The position numbers and the translations under genes are program-made. The notes under the pieces were generated by a model. That model did no database searches. It saw only the letters and a program-made list of their open reading frames with translations, and was not told the DNA's origin. From CATOSP01 sp965237775 (GTDB taxonomy: Bacteria > Chloroflexota > Dehalococcoidia > Lucifugimonadales > UBA3495): a stretch of DNA of 64,000 nucleotides. This document shows positions 24,835 to 33,591 of this stretch, one piece after another (position 1 is the stretch's first letter; every line of letters begins with the position of its first letter). The stretch lies in NCBI GenBank assembly GCA_965237775.1, contig OZ250155.1:3038001-3102000 (forward strand), given 5' to 3'.

Positions 24835-25131
24835 TTGGCCAAGCCACGTCACGTCCCGGAACGGAAATGCGTCGCCTGCGGGCAGCGGTTTCCCAAACGG
24901 GCACTGCACAGGGTGGTTCGAACGCCGGACGGGCTCGTATCGGTGGACCCCTCCGGAAAGCTGGCAGGGCGCGGCGCTTACCTGTGTGGCTCCTCCAACT
25001 GCTGGGAACGAGGCGTTTCAAAAGCCGCCCTTGATAGAAGCTTGGGCGTTTCCCTTTCAGACGAAAATCGCAACGACATCATGTTCTACTATCAACAAGC
25101 GGTGGCCGAGCAATCCTCGGTGGAGCACTAA
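24835..25131 (+). CDS. ylxR: YlxR/RnpM RNA-binding protein
   Basis: 98 residues, DUF448 family. RKCVACGQRFPKRALHRVVR and the LAGRGAYLC segment are diagnostic; two further cysteines follow (SSNCWERG). In Bacillus the homologue RnpM binds RNase P RNA and modulates its activity. It stands between nusA and infB as in many bacteria. The start is TTG at 24835; the stop TAA is immediately followed by the infB ATG, so translation is probably coupled. Confidence 0.92.
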   Translation: MAKPRHVPERKCVACGQRFPKRALHRVVRTPDGLVSVDPSGKLAGRGAYLCGSSNCWERGVSKAALDRSLGVSLSDENRNDIMFYYQQAVAEQSSVEH

Positions 25132-26973
25132 ATGACTACTGATGGACGCACAGCCCCTGCGGATGACCGGACCAGGGCTGCCGGTGGGGGGCGAAGAGCT
25201 GCCCAAACACGCCGGGCACAGCCCCGGACCCTTATCTTGCCAGAGACTCTGACGGTCCAGCGGCTCTCTGAGCTTATAGACCAAAGCCCCATTGACGTTA
25301 TCAAGCAATTGATGCGCAACGGCATCATGGCGGCCATGAACCAGGTCATCGATTACAAGATGGCTACACTGGTCACCACCGCGTTCGGCATCAGGACCAC
25401 TATGGCCGAACCGGAAGCCCCGGTGTCTGAGCAATCTGAGAACGGCCTAGATTCGGAAGAGGAAGCCGGCTTGGAAAGCCGGTCCCCGATTGTAACCATC
25501 CTGGGCCATGTCGACCACGGCAAGACTGCCCTACTAGACACTATCAGGACGGCCAGCGTCGCCGACAAAGAGGTCGGGGGCATCACCCAACACATCGGGG
25601 CCTACCAGGTGGACCTCAATGGCAGTAAGATTACCTTCCTGGACACACCCGGCCACGCGGCCTTTACCGCCATCCGCGCGCGGGGTTCTCGTGTAACCGA
25701 CATCGCCGTGCTCGTGGTCGCAGCCGACGACGGCATCATGCCCCAAACTGATGAAGCCATCGACCACGCGAAAGCCGCCGGCGTCCCCATAATCGTCGCC
25801 ATCAACAAAATGGACCTGCCTGCCGCCGACCCCGAGCGAGTCAAACGGCAACTCAGCGAAAGGAACCTGTTGGTCGAAGACTGGGGCGGCGAAATCGTAT
25901 CGGTGGAACTCTCCGCCCGCACCGGAGATGGTGTGGACGACCTTCTCGAAAATATCCAGGTGGTGGCCGAGATATCCGAACTCAAGGCCAATCCTCACAA
26001 GGCGGCGTCCGGGGTGGTCATCGAGGCCAAGCTCGACCGCAAGCGCGGCCCCACCGCTACCCTTTTGGTCCAAGACGGGACGCTCTCCACCGGCGAGTAC
26101 ATTACGGCTGGCGGGGCCTGGGGACGCATTCGGGCCATGAGCGACCACCAGTCCAACCCGGTGACCACTGTTCCTCCGGCAACCCCGGTCGAGGTCCTGG
26201 GATTCGGCTCTCTCCCTGAAGCTGGAGACCAATTCATGGTGGTCCGCCAGGAACGCACCGCCCGGGACATGGCGGAAGAACGGACCAACATCGCCTCTCA
26301 CCAACAGGCCCAGGCCCGGGCTCTGACGCTGGAGGAGGTGGTTAACCAGACCGCGCCCGGAGACATCAAGGAGCTAAACCTGGTCCTGAAGGCGGACGTC
26401 CAAGGTAGCGTCGAGGCCGTCCGGCAGGCCCTGGACCGTCTCACGGAGGAAGACGCCAAGGTCAGAATCCTCCACGCCGCCTGTGGCAACGTCACCGAGT
26501 CGGATGTACTGTTGGCCAGTGCATCCACCGCCATCGTGCTCGGATTCAATGTTGGCACCGAGACCAGCGCCGACCGGCTCGCCCTGCGGATGGGTGTCCA
26601 GATACGCCATTATCAGATCATATACCAACTAATCGACGACGTATCTCTTGCCCTTCATGGAATGCTCGAACCCGAGTTCACCGAAATCATCGTCGGTCAT
26701 GCTGAGATTCGGGAGATATTTCCGTCCCGCAGAGGCATCCGTATCGCCGGATGCCGGGTGCTGGATGGGCGTATCACTCGCGGCGCGACTGTCAGGGTGC
26801 TTCGGAGTGGGGCCGTCGTCCACGACTCGCCGATCACCAGCCTCCGTCATTTCCGAGACGAGGTCAACGAAGCCACCGCTGGAACAGAATGCGGCATCAT
26901 TCTCCAGGGCTTTAATGAATTCGAAGAAGGCGATGTGATCGAGTCCCACCGGCAGGAAAGGGAAAGGCGCTAG
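25132..26973 (+). CDS. infB: Translation initiation factor IF-2 (short form)
   Basis: 613 residues: brings initiator tRNA to the small subunit with GTP. A short N-terminal part with an IF2N-like domain (VQRLSELIDQSPIDVIKQLM) precedes the GTPase domain: GHVDHGKTALL, GGITQHIGAY, DTPGHAAFT, NKMD. Domains II-IV follow to the C-terminus (GTECGIILQGFNEFEEGDVI). It is shorter than the ~700-900 residues of many bacteria because the long charged N-terminus is missing. ATG directly follows the ylxR stop. Confidence 0.96.
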   Translation: MTTDGRTAPADDRTRAAGGGRRAAQTRRAQPRTLILPETLTVQRLSELIDQSPIDVIKQLMRNGIMAAMNQVIDYKMATLVTTAFGIRTTMAEPEAPVSEQSENGLDSEEEAGLESRSPIVTILGHVDHGKTALLDTIRTASVADKEVGGITQHIGAYQVDLNGSKITFLDTPGHAAFTAIRARGSRVTDIAVLVVAADDGIMPQTDEAIDHAKAAGVPIIVAINKMDLPAADPERVKRQLSERNLLVEDWGGEIVSVELSARTGDGVDDLLENIQVVAEISELKANPHKAASGVVIEAKLDRKRGPTATLLVQDGTLSTGEYITAGGAWGRIRAMSDHQSNPVTTVPPATPVEVLGFGSLPEAGDQFMVVRQERTARDMAEERTNIASHQQAQARALTLEEVVNQTAPGDIKELNLVLKADVQGSVEAVRQALDRLTEEDAKVRILHAACGNVTESDVLLASASTAIVLGFNVGTETSADRLALRMGVQIRHYQIIYQLIDDVSLALHGMLEPEFTEIIVGHAEIREIFPSRRGIRIAGCRVLDGRITRGATVRVLRSGAVVHDSPITSLRHFRDEVNEATAGTECGIILQGFNEFEEGDVIESHRQERERR

Positions 26974-27030
26974 GCCCTCTGCCCAGTCCTTACGCCTCGC
27001 GCTCACCTTGCCCTTCGCCGGGAGCCCGCA

Positions 27031-27447
27031 ATGTCCAGACGCATCGATCGCATCAACGAATTACTGCGCACGGAAATCAGCTTCGTGCTGTTGCGCCACA
27101 TCAAGGACCCTAGGCTAAATGGCGTCATCAGCGTCACCCAGGTCAACACTTCTAGTGACCTGCGAAACGCCAAGGTGCTTCTCAGTGTCATGGGAGACGA
27201 CGATACCAAGAAGGCCGCGATGGACGGAATCCAGTCTGCCGCCACATTCTTGCGAAGGGAACTCAGGGACCGGGTAGCCCTCCGGTATACACCCTTCTTA
27301 TCCTTCGCGCTTGACGATACCCTCGAAGAAGCGGACCACCTGTTTCAAATCATGGACCGCATCAGGGAAGACGACATCCCCGAGCCTCCCAGCAACCCTC
27401 GCATTCCGCGCCGGGAGCGCAGGGTCCCTTTCCAGGATGATAAGTAG
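27031..27447 (+). CDS. rbfA: Ribosome-binding factor A
   Basis: 138-residue KH-type protein that matures the 30S subunit and 16S 5' end. RIDRINELLRTEISFVLL, DPRLNGVISVTQV and LRDRVALRYTPFLSFALDDT match RbfA. The basic C-terminal tail is short. It follows infB by 57 bases and precedes truB by three bases, the standard order. Confidence 0.94.
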   Translation: MSRRIDRINELLRTEISFVLLRHIKDPRLNGVISVTQVNTSSDLRNAKVLLSVMGDDDTKKAAMDGIQSAATFLRRELRDRVALRYTPFLSFALDDTLEEADHLFQIMDRIREDDIPEPPSNPRIPRRERRVPFQDDK

Positions 27448-27450
27448 ACC

Positions 27451-28416
27451 ATGCCTCGCAACCGGAACAACGGACGCCCCACCGTAAACGGGTTCATCAA
27501 CCTCTACAAGCCATGCGGGATTACCTCCATGGAGGCCCTCCGGCAGGTCAAACGGATCACCGGCCAGCGTCAGAAGGTGGGCCACGGCGGCACAATGGAC
27601 CCTCTGGCCCAAGGAGTCCTACCCGTGTGTTTCGGACAGGCAACCCGCCTGATGGAATACGTGGTAAGCGGCATCAAACGGTACTTGATGCAGGTAAAAT
27701 TGGGCGAGACCACTTCGACCTACGACGCCGAAGGAGAAGTCCTGGTCAGCCGGGACGCCAGTGACGTGACGCGGCCTCAGGTCGAGCAGGCCATACAGCC
27801 CTTCCTGGGATTGATTCAACAGACCCCTCCGATGTATAGCGCGATTAAAGTTGGAGGCCAGCGCCTATATAAGCTGGCCCGGGCCGGCGTCGAGGTGGAG
27901 CGCGAGCCGCGGCCCGTGGAGATTTACAATATCAGTATCCTGGAGTGCGAGACGCCCAACCTGGTGTTGGACGTGGAGTGTGGAAAAGGGGCCTACATGC
28001 GCTCCCTGGCCCACGACCTAGGGGAAGCCATGGGTTGCGGGGCCCACGTCGCCAACCTAGAACGACTCACTTGCGGGGCATTTCACGCGGACTCCGCATT
28101 CACCCCCGCCCAGTTGGAAGAGGTGGGTCCCGGTGCGGACGGATGGCAACAGCGCCTTTTGCCCGTAGACTGGATATTGAGAGACTTCAAAGCGTTGTCT
28201 GTGGGGCCACACGCTGAACGCTACCTGATGAACGGCCAGACCGTCAGCCTGAACAACTCAGGAGCGGGAGCCGGGTACTTGGAACCATACCGCGCCTATA
28301 GCTCGGACGGACGATTCCTGGCTGTCGTGCGATTCGACCGGCCTACCAACTCATGGAAGCCCGTTAAAGTGTTCCAGACCGACTCCCCTTCTCCCTTCGC
28401 TCCGTCCCGGGACTAA
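27451..28416 (+). CDS. truB: tRNA pseudouridine-55 synthase
   Basis: 321 residues. Makes pseudouridine 55 in the T loop of tRNAs. The catalytic Asp is in GGTMDPLAQGVLPVCFG near residue 49; other family blocks are TSTYDAEGEV, QQTPPMYSAIKVGGQRLYKLAR and SLAHDLGEAMGCGAHVANLERL. The C-terminal PUA-like part is present but short. It is the last gene of the nusA operon. AAGGCG/CGCCTT (28422-28427/28445-28450) after the stop forms a weak stem without a T tract. Confidence 0.95.
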   Translation: MPRNRNNGRPTVNGFINLYKPCGITSMEALRQVKRITGQRQKVGHGGTMDPLAQGVLPVCFGQATRLMEYVVSGIKRYLMQVKLGETTSTYDAEGEVLVSRDASDVTRPQVEQAIQPFLGLIQQTPPMYSAIKVGGQRLYKLARAGVEVEREPRPVEIYNISILECETPNLVLDVECGKGAYMRSLAHDLGEAMGCGAHVANLERLTCGAFHADSAFTPAQLEEVGPGADGWQQRLLPVDWILRDFKALSVGPHAERYLMNGQTVSLNNSGAGAGYLEPYRAYSSDGRFLAVVRFDRPTNSWKPVKVFQTDSPSPFAPSRD

Positions 28417-28448
28417 CGATCAAGGCGATATATTCAAAACTTACCGCC

Positions 28449-28476
28449 TTGACATCGTGCGTGAGCCCTGTATATT
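28449..28476 (+). promoter_or_regulatory. Strong promoter downstream of truB
   Basis: TTGACA (28449-28454), 16-base spacer, TATATT (28471-28476). It drives the region holding the possible structured RNA and the DUF5679 gene. The start is expected near 28483, almost 190 bases before the next ORF. Confidence 0.8.
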
Positions 28477-28482
28477 GCAAAG

Positions 28483-28620
28483 CACTATTCTAGGGGTCGG
28501 ACACGCCTGGGAGCAGGGTTCTCAGGTCTGGAAGAATATCATGGGGATGCTCCCTACCCACCACGTCTCACCTTTGCCCCCGTCAAGCCCGGTGCGACGA
28601 AAGACCCTGCCGACCTAGAT
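28483..28620 (+). ncRNA. Candidate structured RNA or long leader, unassigned
   Basis: The stretch has no ORF. CTAGG (28490-28494) and TCGG (28497-28500) pair with CCGA (28610-28613) and CCTAG (28614-28618), closing a ~130-base domain with a two-base bulge. Inside, GGGAGCA (28509-28515) pairs with TGCTCCC (28548-28554). It begins just after a near-consensus promoter and has no T-tract terminator at its 3' end. It could be an independent small RNA or the leader of the DUF5679 gene. CAGGTCTGGAAG inside recalls the SRP RNA tetraloop, but the opposite strand does not fit. Confidence 0.4.
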
Positions 28621-28672
28621 CCCGTCGAATCATTGTAGACCCACCGTGACCAATTCTTTGGGGGTGTAGACG

Positions 28673-28816
28673 ATGGAGGCCTATTGCTTCAAGTGCCGGG
28701 GTAAGCAGGAGATTCAGAACCCGCAGCAGGTGACTCTTAAGAATGGCAGGCCCGCAACTCAAGGGGTGTGTCCCGTCTGCGGGACTAAGGTGTTCCGCAT
28801 CGGGAAGGCCGCCTGA
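28673..28816 (+). CDS. DUF5679 mini-protein with two CxxC pairs
   Basis: 47 residues starting MEAYCFKCRGKQEIQNP and ending in CPVCGTKVFRIGKAA. The two CxxC pairs (residues 5/8 and 33/36) would form a small zinc ribbon, and the middle KNGRPATQGVCPVCG matches the DUF5679 pattern. The function is unknown. Similar mini-proteins are often encoded beside translation or topoisomerase genes. GGGGGTG upstream is the likely ribosome-binding site. Confidence 0.8.
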   Translation: MEAYCFKCRGKQEIQNPQQVTLKNGRPATQGVCPVCGTKVFRIGKAA

Positions 28817-28841
28817 CCGGACCCGTCGCGTTACCCTAGTC

Positions 28842-29524
28842 CTAATGGCCCGGACTTGTAGCTGGAGCAAAGTCAAATCCCAACTTAGCAAGCAAGGAAC
28901 AGGGGTTCAGACGCAATAGGGCGTGGGCTTCGTCGGCATCGAGGCCTGCGCCCGTTGCTATATCCTCGGCCAGGTCGGGTGTAAGCAAATCGCTAGGCTC
29001 GTGAGCATCCGAATCCAGAACAATACTGGCTCCGGCGCGCCTGGCGGTATTCACGATGTGACCGTTGGACAGACTGTGGCCCTTACGTGCCGAAACTTCC
29101 AGGAAAACGCCGTTCTCCGCCGCAAGTCTGGCGATCTCGTAGGTTATCAGGCCTGGATGGGCTCATCCACAGCAGGCGATCGGACAGCCGCCTCATTCGT
29201 GCCCGGCTCCACAGGCTCCACAATCGTCTCACCATGTACGTTGACCAGCTTCGCGCCCATCTCCTTCGCCGCGCGAGCCACCATGTCGATATCATCTTTT
29301 GGAACGTGCGTAATCTCTACGCCGGGGACCGCAAGAATATCCCACCTCTTGGTCGCCTCGGCGCAATCAGTCACCAGGGTCTTCACGACCAGGTCCAGGT
29401 TGCCAATGCCGACGTGGTCGGTAACGCCGATGGCCTGATACCCGCGAACCAACGCCCGCCGAATTAGCTCAATGGGAGATAGCACACCATCGCTAAGAAA
29501 AGTGTGGGTATGGAAATCATACAT
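28842..29524 (-). pseudogene. PHP-domain phosphoesterase, frameshifted
   Basis: The minus-strand frame from 29524 gives MYDFHTHTFLSDGVLSPIEL, GVTDHVG and VPGVEITHVP, the metal-binding start of a PHP (histidinol-phosphatase-like) domain, but it stops at 29147 after 125 residues. The missing C-terminal half continues in another frame as AHPGLITYEIARLAAENG and VLDSDAHEPSDLLTP down to 28842. The break is near 29163, where a few bases seem to be missing between VD and AHPG. Either the gene is broken or there is a sequencing or assembly error. Whole, it would be about 225 residues. Confidence 0.82.
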
Positions 29525-29706
29525 GCGCGCCTCTAATCCTCAATCAGGACTATGTTCTGCATCGGCGTCCTAGTATAAAACCCTCATCGTAGCAAGAACA
29601 ACCCGGGCGTTGACATCGAATCCCGGCAACCATACACTGCCGGAGTCCCGGCAGTCCCCTTACCTCGGCCGACACTCATTCCATCGAATGCATCGGAAGA
29701 CATCTA

Positions 29707-30075
29707 ATGAACACCCAGCCAGGCGCGGATACCGGACAAATCGACATACAAGGGTCGTGCGCCGTTTGCGGATGCCTGTTACGAGAGGGCCAGCGCTACG
29801 CATTCAAAACGCGGCAGCCCGCCACAGACCCGGGGACGCCAACGCAAGAATCTGACATGACCAAATGCCTCCGATGCGCCCTGAGACACCGGCCCTTGCT
29901 CCGCCACTCCTTATACGCCGCTCTCGTGGTCGGAACAGTATTAACGCTCCTTAACCAGGGTGATGTACTCTTGGCGGGAGAGTGGCGCAACGCCTTCTAT
30001 TGGAAGATACCCCTCACCTACAGCGTCCCATTCATCGTGTCGACCTACGGCGCACTCACCAATGTCCGGAAGTGA
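29707..30075 (+). CDS. nrtS: NrtS-type nitrate/nitrite transporter-like membrane protein
   Basis: 122 residues. The C-terminal ~65 residues match NrtS small transporters: LYAALVVGTVLTLLNQGDVLL, then WKIPLTYSVPFIVSTYGAL, two transmembrane segments joined by a short loop. Cyanobacterial NrtS takes up nitrate and nitrite. The first ~60 residues add a four-cysteine module (CAVCGC, CLRCAL) not usual in the ~70-residue family. The gene stands alone, near no nitrate reductase. Confidence 0.7.
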   Translation: MNTQPGADTGQIDIQGSCAVCGCLLREGQRYAFKTRQPATDPGTPTQESDMTKCLRCALRHRPLLRHSLYAALVVGTVLTLLNQGDVLLAGEWRNAFYWKIPLTYSVPFIVSTYGALTNVRK

Positions 30076-30366
30076 CCTCGACCACAGCCCGAGGCAAGGA
30101 TAACTGAAACCCAATAGCCCGTTGCCCCCAGACTAGTCAACCCTGAAGCCCTGTCATTCCCCGGCCCCGTCGTCATCCCAGCCCCGTGGTCCCCGCGAAA
30201 ATGGTAATCGATAACCCCAATTCTCCAGAACCGCCATTAGACATGGCCACCCGAGAACTCCGCATCCCGATGAGACCAGTAACCCCGATAAAACCGGCCT
30301 TAACCCGACTGCCTTGGCCCATTAGCCAATCCCTTCCTCGGAGGCCCAATTTCCGACAGTCGGAAG
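30076..30366. other. Intergenic region nrtS-lexA
   Basis: No gene is supported. TTCCGAC-A-GTCGGAA (30351-30365), an inverted repeat, lies immediately after the lexA stop and may be its terminator, though no T tract follows. The stretch from 30150 to 30210 is C-rich and contains GTCATCCC and CCCGCGAAAATGG, fragments reminiscent of degenerate intergenic repeats. Confidence 0.5.
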
Positions 30367-31020
30367 TTATGTAAACTTCCGGATCACCGTGACGACTTTT
30401 CCGTGGACCTCCACGTTGGCTGCGGGGCTGTAAATTGGCTCCATCTGGCTGTTCGCCGGCTGAAGCCGCACCTGTTCGCCTTCCAAGTAGAATTTTTTTA
30501 GCGTGACTTCTTCCTGGTCCTTTAGCCAAGCAACTACCATCTCACCGTTGGAAGCCTCTCTAGCCGGTTTGATTATCACCACGTCGCCGTCGTCAATCAG
30601 CGCATCGATCATCGAAGTACCCTGTACTGTCAGTCCGTATAACTTCCCGTGCCGACGGGGAAGGTCCGGCGAGACCTCTATAGTGTCAAACTCTTCGCTG
30701 GAAGCCGCTTCCTCGGTCGAGAAGACTGGGATGGGAAGGCCCGCGGCGATTCCGCCGACTATCTGCACTCTCGGGGCGTTGGACACGGGCTGACCTTCCT
30801 CGTCGAGCAGTTCGATCCCGCGAGCTACGTCGGGACGCCGGTTGAGGTACCCATCCCGGTCCAGTATCTTCAGGTTGTAATCAACCACCGACGTCGAGCT
30901 AATGTCGCAAGCTCGTTGAACGTCTCGCACTGTGGGCGGGATACCGTTTTCGGCGATAAAGTCCTGGATGAAGTCGAGGATTTGCTGCCGTCGTCGAGGG
31001 AGCCGCTTCCGCATCGTCAT
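30367..31020 (-). CDS. lexA: SOS repressor LexA
   Basis: 217 residues. The N-terminal winged helix has RRRQQILDFIQDFIAENG and GIPPTVRDVQRACDISS. The self-cleavage site is the Ala-Gly bond in GGIAAGLPIPV near residue 95, the serine lies in TVQGTSMIDALIDDGD and the lysine in EVTLKKFYLEGEQ. RecA-stimulated autocleavage is therefore expected. I could not recognise a clear LexA box upstream. The gene lies before rpsT and gyrB on the same strand. Confidence 0.95.
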   Translation of the reverse strand: MTMRKRLPRRRQQILDFIQDFIAENGIPPTVRDVQRACDISSTSVVDYNLKILDRDGYLNRRPDVARGIELLDEEGQPVSNAPRVQIVGGIAAGLPIPVFSTEEAASSEEFDTIEVSPDLPRRHGKLYGLTVQGTSMIDALIDDGDVVIIKPAREASNGEMVVAWLKDQEEVTLKKFYLEGEQVRLQPANSQMEPIYSPAANVEVHGKVVTVIRKFT

Positions 31021-31172
31021 AACCCACCATCTCCAAACCTTTGTTCTGATCCAAGGCTAACAAAGGCAGGGGGGCGTGTCAACAACACCCTGTCATGAAT
31101 AATCACCAGCGGGGACGCAGCGCAACCAGGCCTACGTGGTTGAGGAACGTGGGACCTGTGGAAAAACCTGGA

Positions 31173-31439
31173 CTAGGCGGGGCTGGCTTCCTTGAGCCGA
31201 TTCAAGCGGACGGAGAGGCGGGACTTACCCCTTGATGCGGTGTTCTTGTGGAGCACGCCCTTCTGGACCGCCTTGTCCAAGAGGCTGAGGGCCTCGGTTA
31301 CGGCGGTCTCGGCTTCACCAACGTCTCCAATCTCCATCGATCGGAGCGCTTTAGCAATACCGGTGCGGGTGGCGCTGCGTGCGCTGCGGTTGCGCTGAGC
31401 GCGCTTTATCGACTGACGGGCCGCTTTTCTCGCGGGCAA
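31173..31439 (-). CDS. rpsT: 30S ribosomal protein S20
   Basis: 88 residues, helical and very basic: SIKRAQRNRSARSATRTGIAKAL and LDKAVQKGVLHKNTASRGKSRL match S20. The start is TTG at 31439 with a strong AGGAGGA eight bases upstream. It has its own promoter at 31498-31526 in a ~50-base leader. A TTG start is known for rpsT in other bacteria, where it limits expression. Confidence 0.93.
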   Translation of the reverse strand: MPARKAARQSIKRAQRNRSARSATRTGIAKALRSMEIGDVGEAETAVTEALSLLDKAVQKGVLHKNTASRGKSRLSVRLNRLKEASPA

Positions 31440-31497
31440 TTAGGTCCTCCTAAATTCAACTTGTTAATCATGCCGGGCATTGAGCGGACAGCCACCC

Positions 31498-31526
31498 ATT
31501 ATAAGCCAGAACGGTTTCTTTTCCAA
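31498..31526 (-). promoter_or_regulatory. Promoter of rpsT
   Basis: On the minus strand TTGGAA (31526-31521), 17-base spacer, TATAAT (31503-31498). Confidence 0.75.
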
Positions 31527-31554
31527 CCGGGGCAATTGCCCAGCCGCGGCCCCG

Positions 31555-33489
31555 CTACACGTCCAGGTTCTGGACACTGCGGGCATGTGTGGATATGAAA
31601 TTCTTCCTTGGGGCGACCACCTCGCCCATCAGTGTGGAGAAGACGTCATCCACTACGATTGAGTCTTCGATCTCGACCTGCAGCATCTGCCGAGTATCTG
31701 GGTTCATCGTGGTCTCCCAGAGCTGGTCCGGGTTCATCTCCCCAAGCCCCTTGTACCGCTGCAAATGGGTGTTGCGGGCCCCGTTGAGATTGGTCAGCAT
31801 GTCGTCCTTTTCCTCGTCCCCGAAAGCGTACTGGACTTTATTGCCCGTTTGAATGCGATAGAGAGGAGGTTGGGCGATGTACAGATACCCGTAGTCGATC
31901 AGGGCCTGCATTCGTCGGAAAATGAAGGTAAGAATGAGCGTGCGGATGTGGGAGCCGTCCACATCGGCATCCGTCATGATTATGATCTTTTGGTAGCGGA
32001 CTTTGGTGGGATCGAACTCATCCCCCTCGCCAGCTCCCACCGCTGCGACCAAGGCGCGGATCTCCTCATGCCCTAGGATACGGTCTGGCTGTTGAAGGAC
32101 CCGTTCCACGTTGAGTATCTTGCCCTTCAGGGGAAGGATCGCCTGAAACCTGCGGTCCCGGCCCATCTTGGCGGAACCTCCAGCGGACTCGCCCTCTACG
32201 ATGTACAGCTCAGACTTGGCGGGGTCCCGCTCGGCGCAGTCAGCCAGCTTGCCCGGCAGCGAAGACCCGTCCAATGCATTCTTGCGGATCACCAGTTCAC
32301 GGGCCCGCTTGGCGGCCTCCCTGGCTCGCTGGGAGGTGAGACACTTCTCGATGATACGTTTGCCGTCGGTCTGGTGCTCTTCCAAGTAGCGGATCAGCCC
32401 TTCGCTAACCACCGAGTCGACAATGCTTCTGACTTCCGCATTGCCCAGCTTGGTCTTGGTCTGCCCCTCAAATTGCGGGTCCGTGAGCTTCACGCTAATC
32501 ACAGCCGAAAGGCCCTCACGGATATCGTCTCCGATCAGATTTGGATCGGCCTCTTTGATGAACGATTGTCTCCTAGCATAGTCATTGATTACGCGGGTCA
32601 AGGCCGAGCGGAACCCCGTCATGTGGGACCCGCCTTCCTGAGTGTTAATGCAGTTGGCGAAGGAGAGGACGGTCTCGGTGAAACTGTCGTTGTACTGGAT
32701 CGCGACCTCGACCAGGGTGTCGTCAACCGATTTCTCGAAGTAAAAGGGGAACTGCTGCATCACCCGGCGGTTACGGTTTACGTTACGCACCAAGTTGGCG
32801 ATTCCGCCGTCGAAGAAATACGTACGCTCGATGTCGCCCTTCCGCAGCTCCTTATGCCAATAGCTGACGAACCTGATCTCGAGCGCTTTGTTCAGGTAGG
32901 CGATCTCCTTGAAATGGTTTATCAATAAATCGAAATCGTACTCGATCTCCGGGAATATCTTGGGGTCGGGTCGAAACGCGATGATAGTCCCGGTCTGGTC
33001 GGTCCTCTCGCCGCGCTTTAGGTCGCCCAAAGGCAGGCCCTCGGCGTACTCCTGGGAATAGACTCGACCATCCCGCCGGACTTCCGCCTTCAGATATTCG
33101 GACAAGCCATTGACCACCGACCCTCCTACTCCGTGCAGGCCGCCGGTGACTTTGTATGCTCCGCCGCCGAATTTTCCTCCGGCGTGCAGGGTCGTCATCA
33201 CGGTTTCAAGGGCGGACTTCCCGGTAGCGGGGTGTTTGTCGATGGGGATTCCCCGCCCGTTATCGGTGACGGTAATCAGGCCATCGGCTCCGATCGAGAC
33301 CTCCACCGATTCGCAATAGCCGGCCATCGCCTCATCAACCGCATTGTCCAGTATCTCGTAGATAAGGTGGTGCAGGCCGCGTTGGTCGGTACTGCCGATG
33401 TACATTCCCGGGCGAATTCGGACAGCTTCCAGTCCTTCCAGGACCTGGATATCTTTGGCGGTATAGTCAGCGGCCGAGTCTTGAGGCAT
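31555..33489 (-). CDS. gyrB: DNA gyrase subunit B
   Basis: 644 residues. ATPase half of the type IIA topoisomerase that supercoils DNA. GLEAVRIRPGMYIGSTDQRGLHHL, VTDNGRGIPIDKHP and GGLHGVGGSVVNGLS form the GHKL ATP site; IVEGESAGGSAKMGRDR and IMTDADVDGSHIRTL form the TOPRIM domain; the C-terminus has QRYKGLGEMNPDQLWETTM. The start at 33489 follows GAGGGA. gyrA is not in the window. ParE is a less likely alternative. Confidence 0.94.
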   Translation of the reverse strand: MPQDSAADYTAKDIQVLEGLEAVRIRPGMYIGSTDQRGLHHLIYEILDNAVDEAMAGYCESVEVSIGADGLITVTDNGRGIPIDKHPATGKSALETVMTTLHAGGKFGGGAYKVTGGLHGVGGSVVNGLSEYLKAEVRRDGRVYSQEYAEGLPLGDLKRGERTDQTGTIIAFRPDPKIFPEIEYDFDLLINHFKEIAYLNKALEIRFVSYWHKELRKGDIERTYFFDGGIANLVRNVNRNRRVMQQFPFYFEKSVDDTLVEVAIQYNDSFTETVLSFANCINTQEGGSHMTGFRSALTRVINDYARRQSFIKEADPNLIGDDIREGLSAVISVKLTDPQFEGQTKTKLGNAEVRSIVDSVVSEGLIRYLEEHQTDGKRIIEKCLTSQRAREAAKRARELVIRKNALDGSSLPGKLADCAERDPAKSELYIVEGESAGGSAKMGRDRRFQAILPLKGKILNVERVLQQPDRILGHEEIRALVAAVGAGEGDEFDPTKVRYQKIIIMTDADVDGSHIRTLILTFIFRRMQALIDYGYLYIAQPPLYRIQTGNKVQYAFGDEEKDDMLTNLNGARNTHLQRYKGLGEMNPDQLWETTMNPDTRQMLQVEIEDSIVVDDVFSTLMGEVVAPRKNFISTHARSVQNLDV

Positions 33490-33543
33490 AAGCAACGTCC
33501 CTCGATTGTCTGGCAGAACCAAGCATGAAAAGCCAGAAGTGAT

Positions 33544-33568
33544 GGTGGAGAATTTTAGTTTCTCCACC
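33544..33568 (-). promoter_or_regulatory. Hairpin in the gyrB mRNA leader
   Basis: GGTGGAGAA (33544-33552) and TTCTCCACC (33560-33568) form a perfect 9-bp stem with a 7-base loop. It lies between the -10 box at 33586-33591 and the gyrB start, 55 bases upstream of the ATG, and no T tract follows on the minus strand. Confidence 0.7.
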
Positions 33569-33585
33569 TACAATATCTGATATCG

Positions 33586-33591
33586 ATTATA
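33586..33591 (-). promoter_or_regulatory. Extended -10 promoter of gyrB
   Basis: Minus strand TGCTATAAT with TATAAT at 33591-33586. No convincing -35 is seen. The predicted leader is about 90 bases. The rest of the 306-base gap to 33795 shows no gene. Confidence 0.6.

Noticed and set aside
28519..28545. SRP (4.5S) RNA inside 28483-28620
   Set aside because: CAGGTCTGGAAG matches the SRP tetraloop strand, but the opposite strand lacks the required AGCAG-type symmetric loop and does not pair.
30173..30529. 118-residue minus-strand ORF
   Set aside because: Lies in the intergenic gap and runs into the 3' end of lexA in another frame; no family pattern, Gly/Arg-rich composition of a shadow frame.
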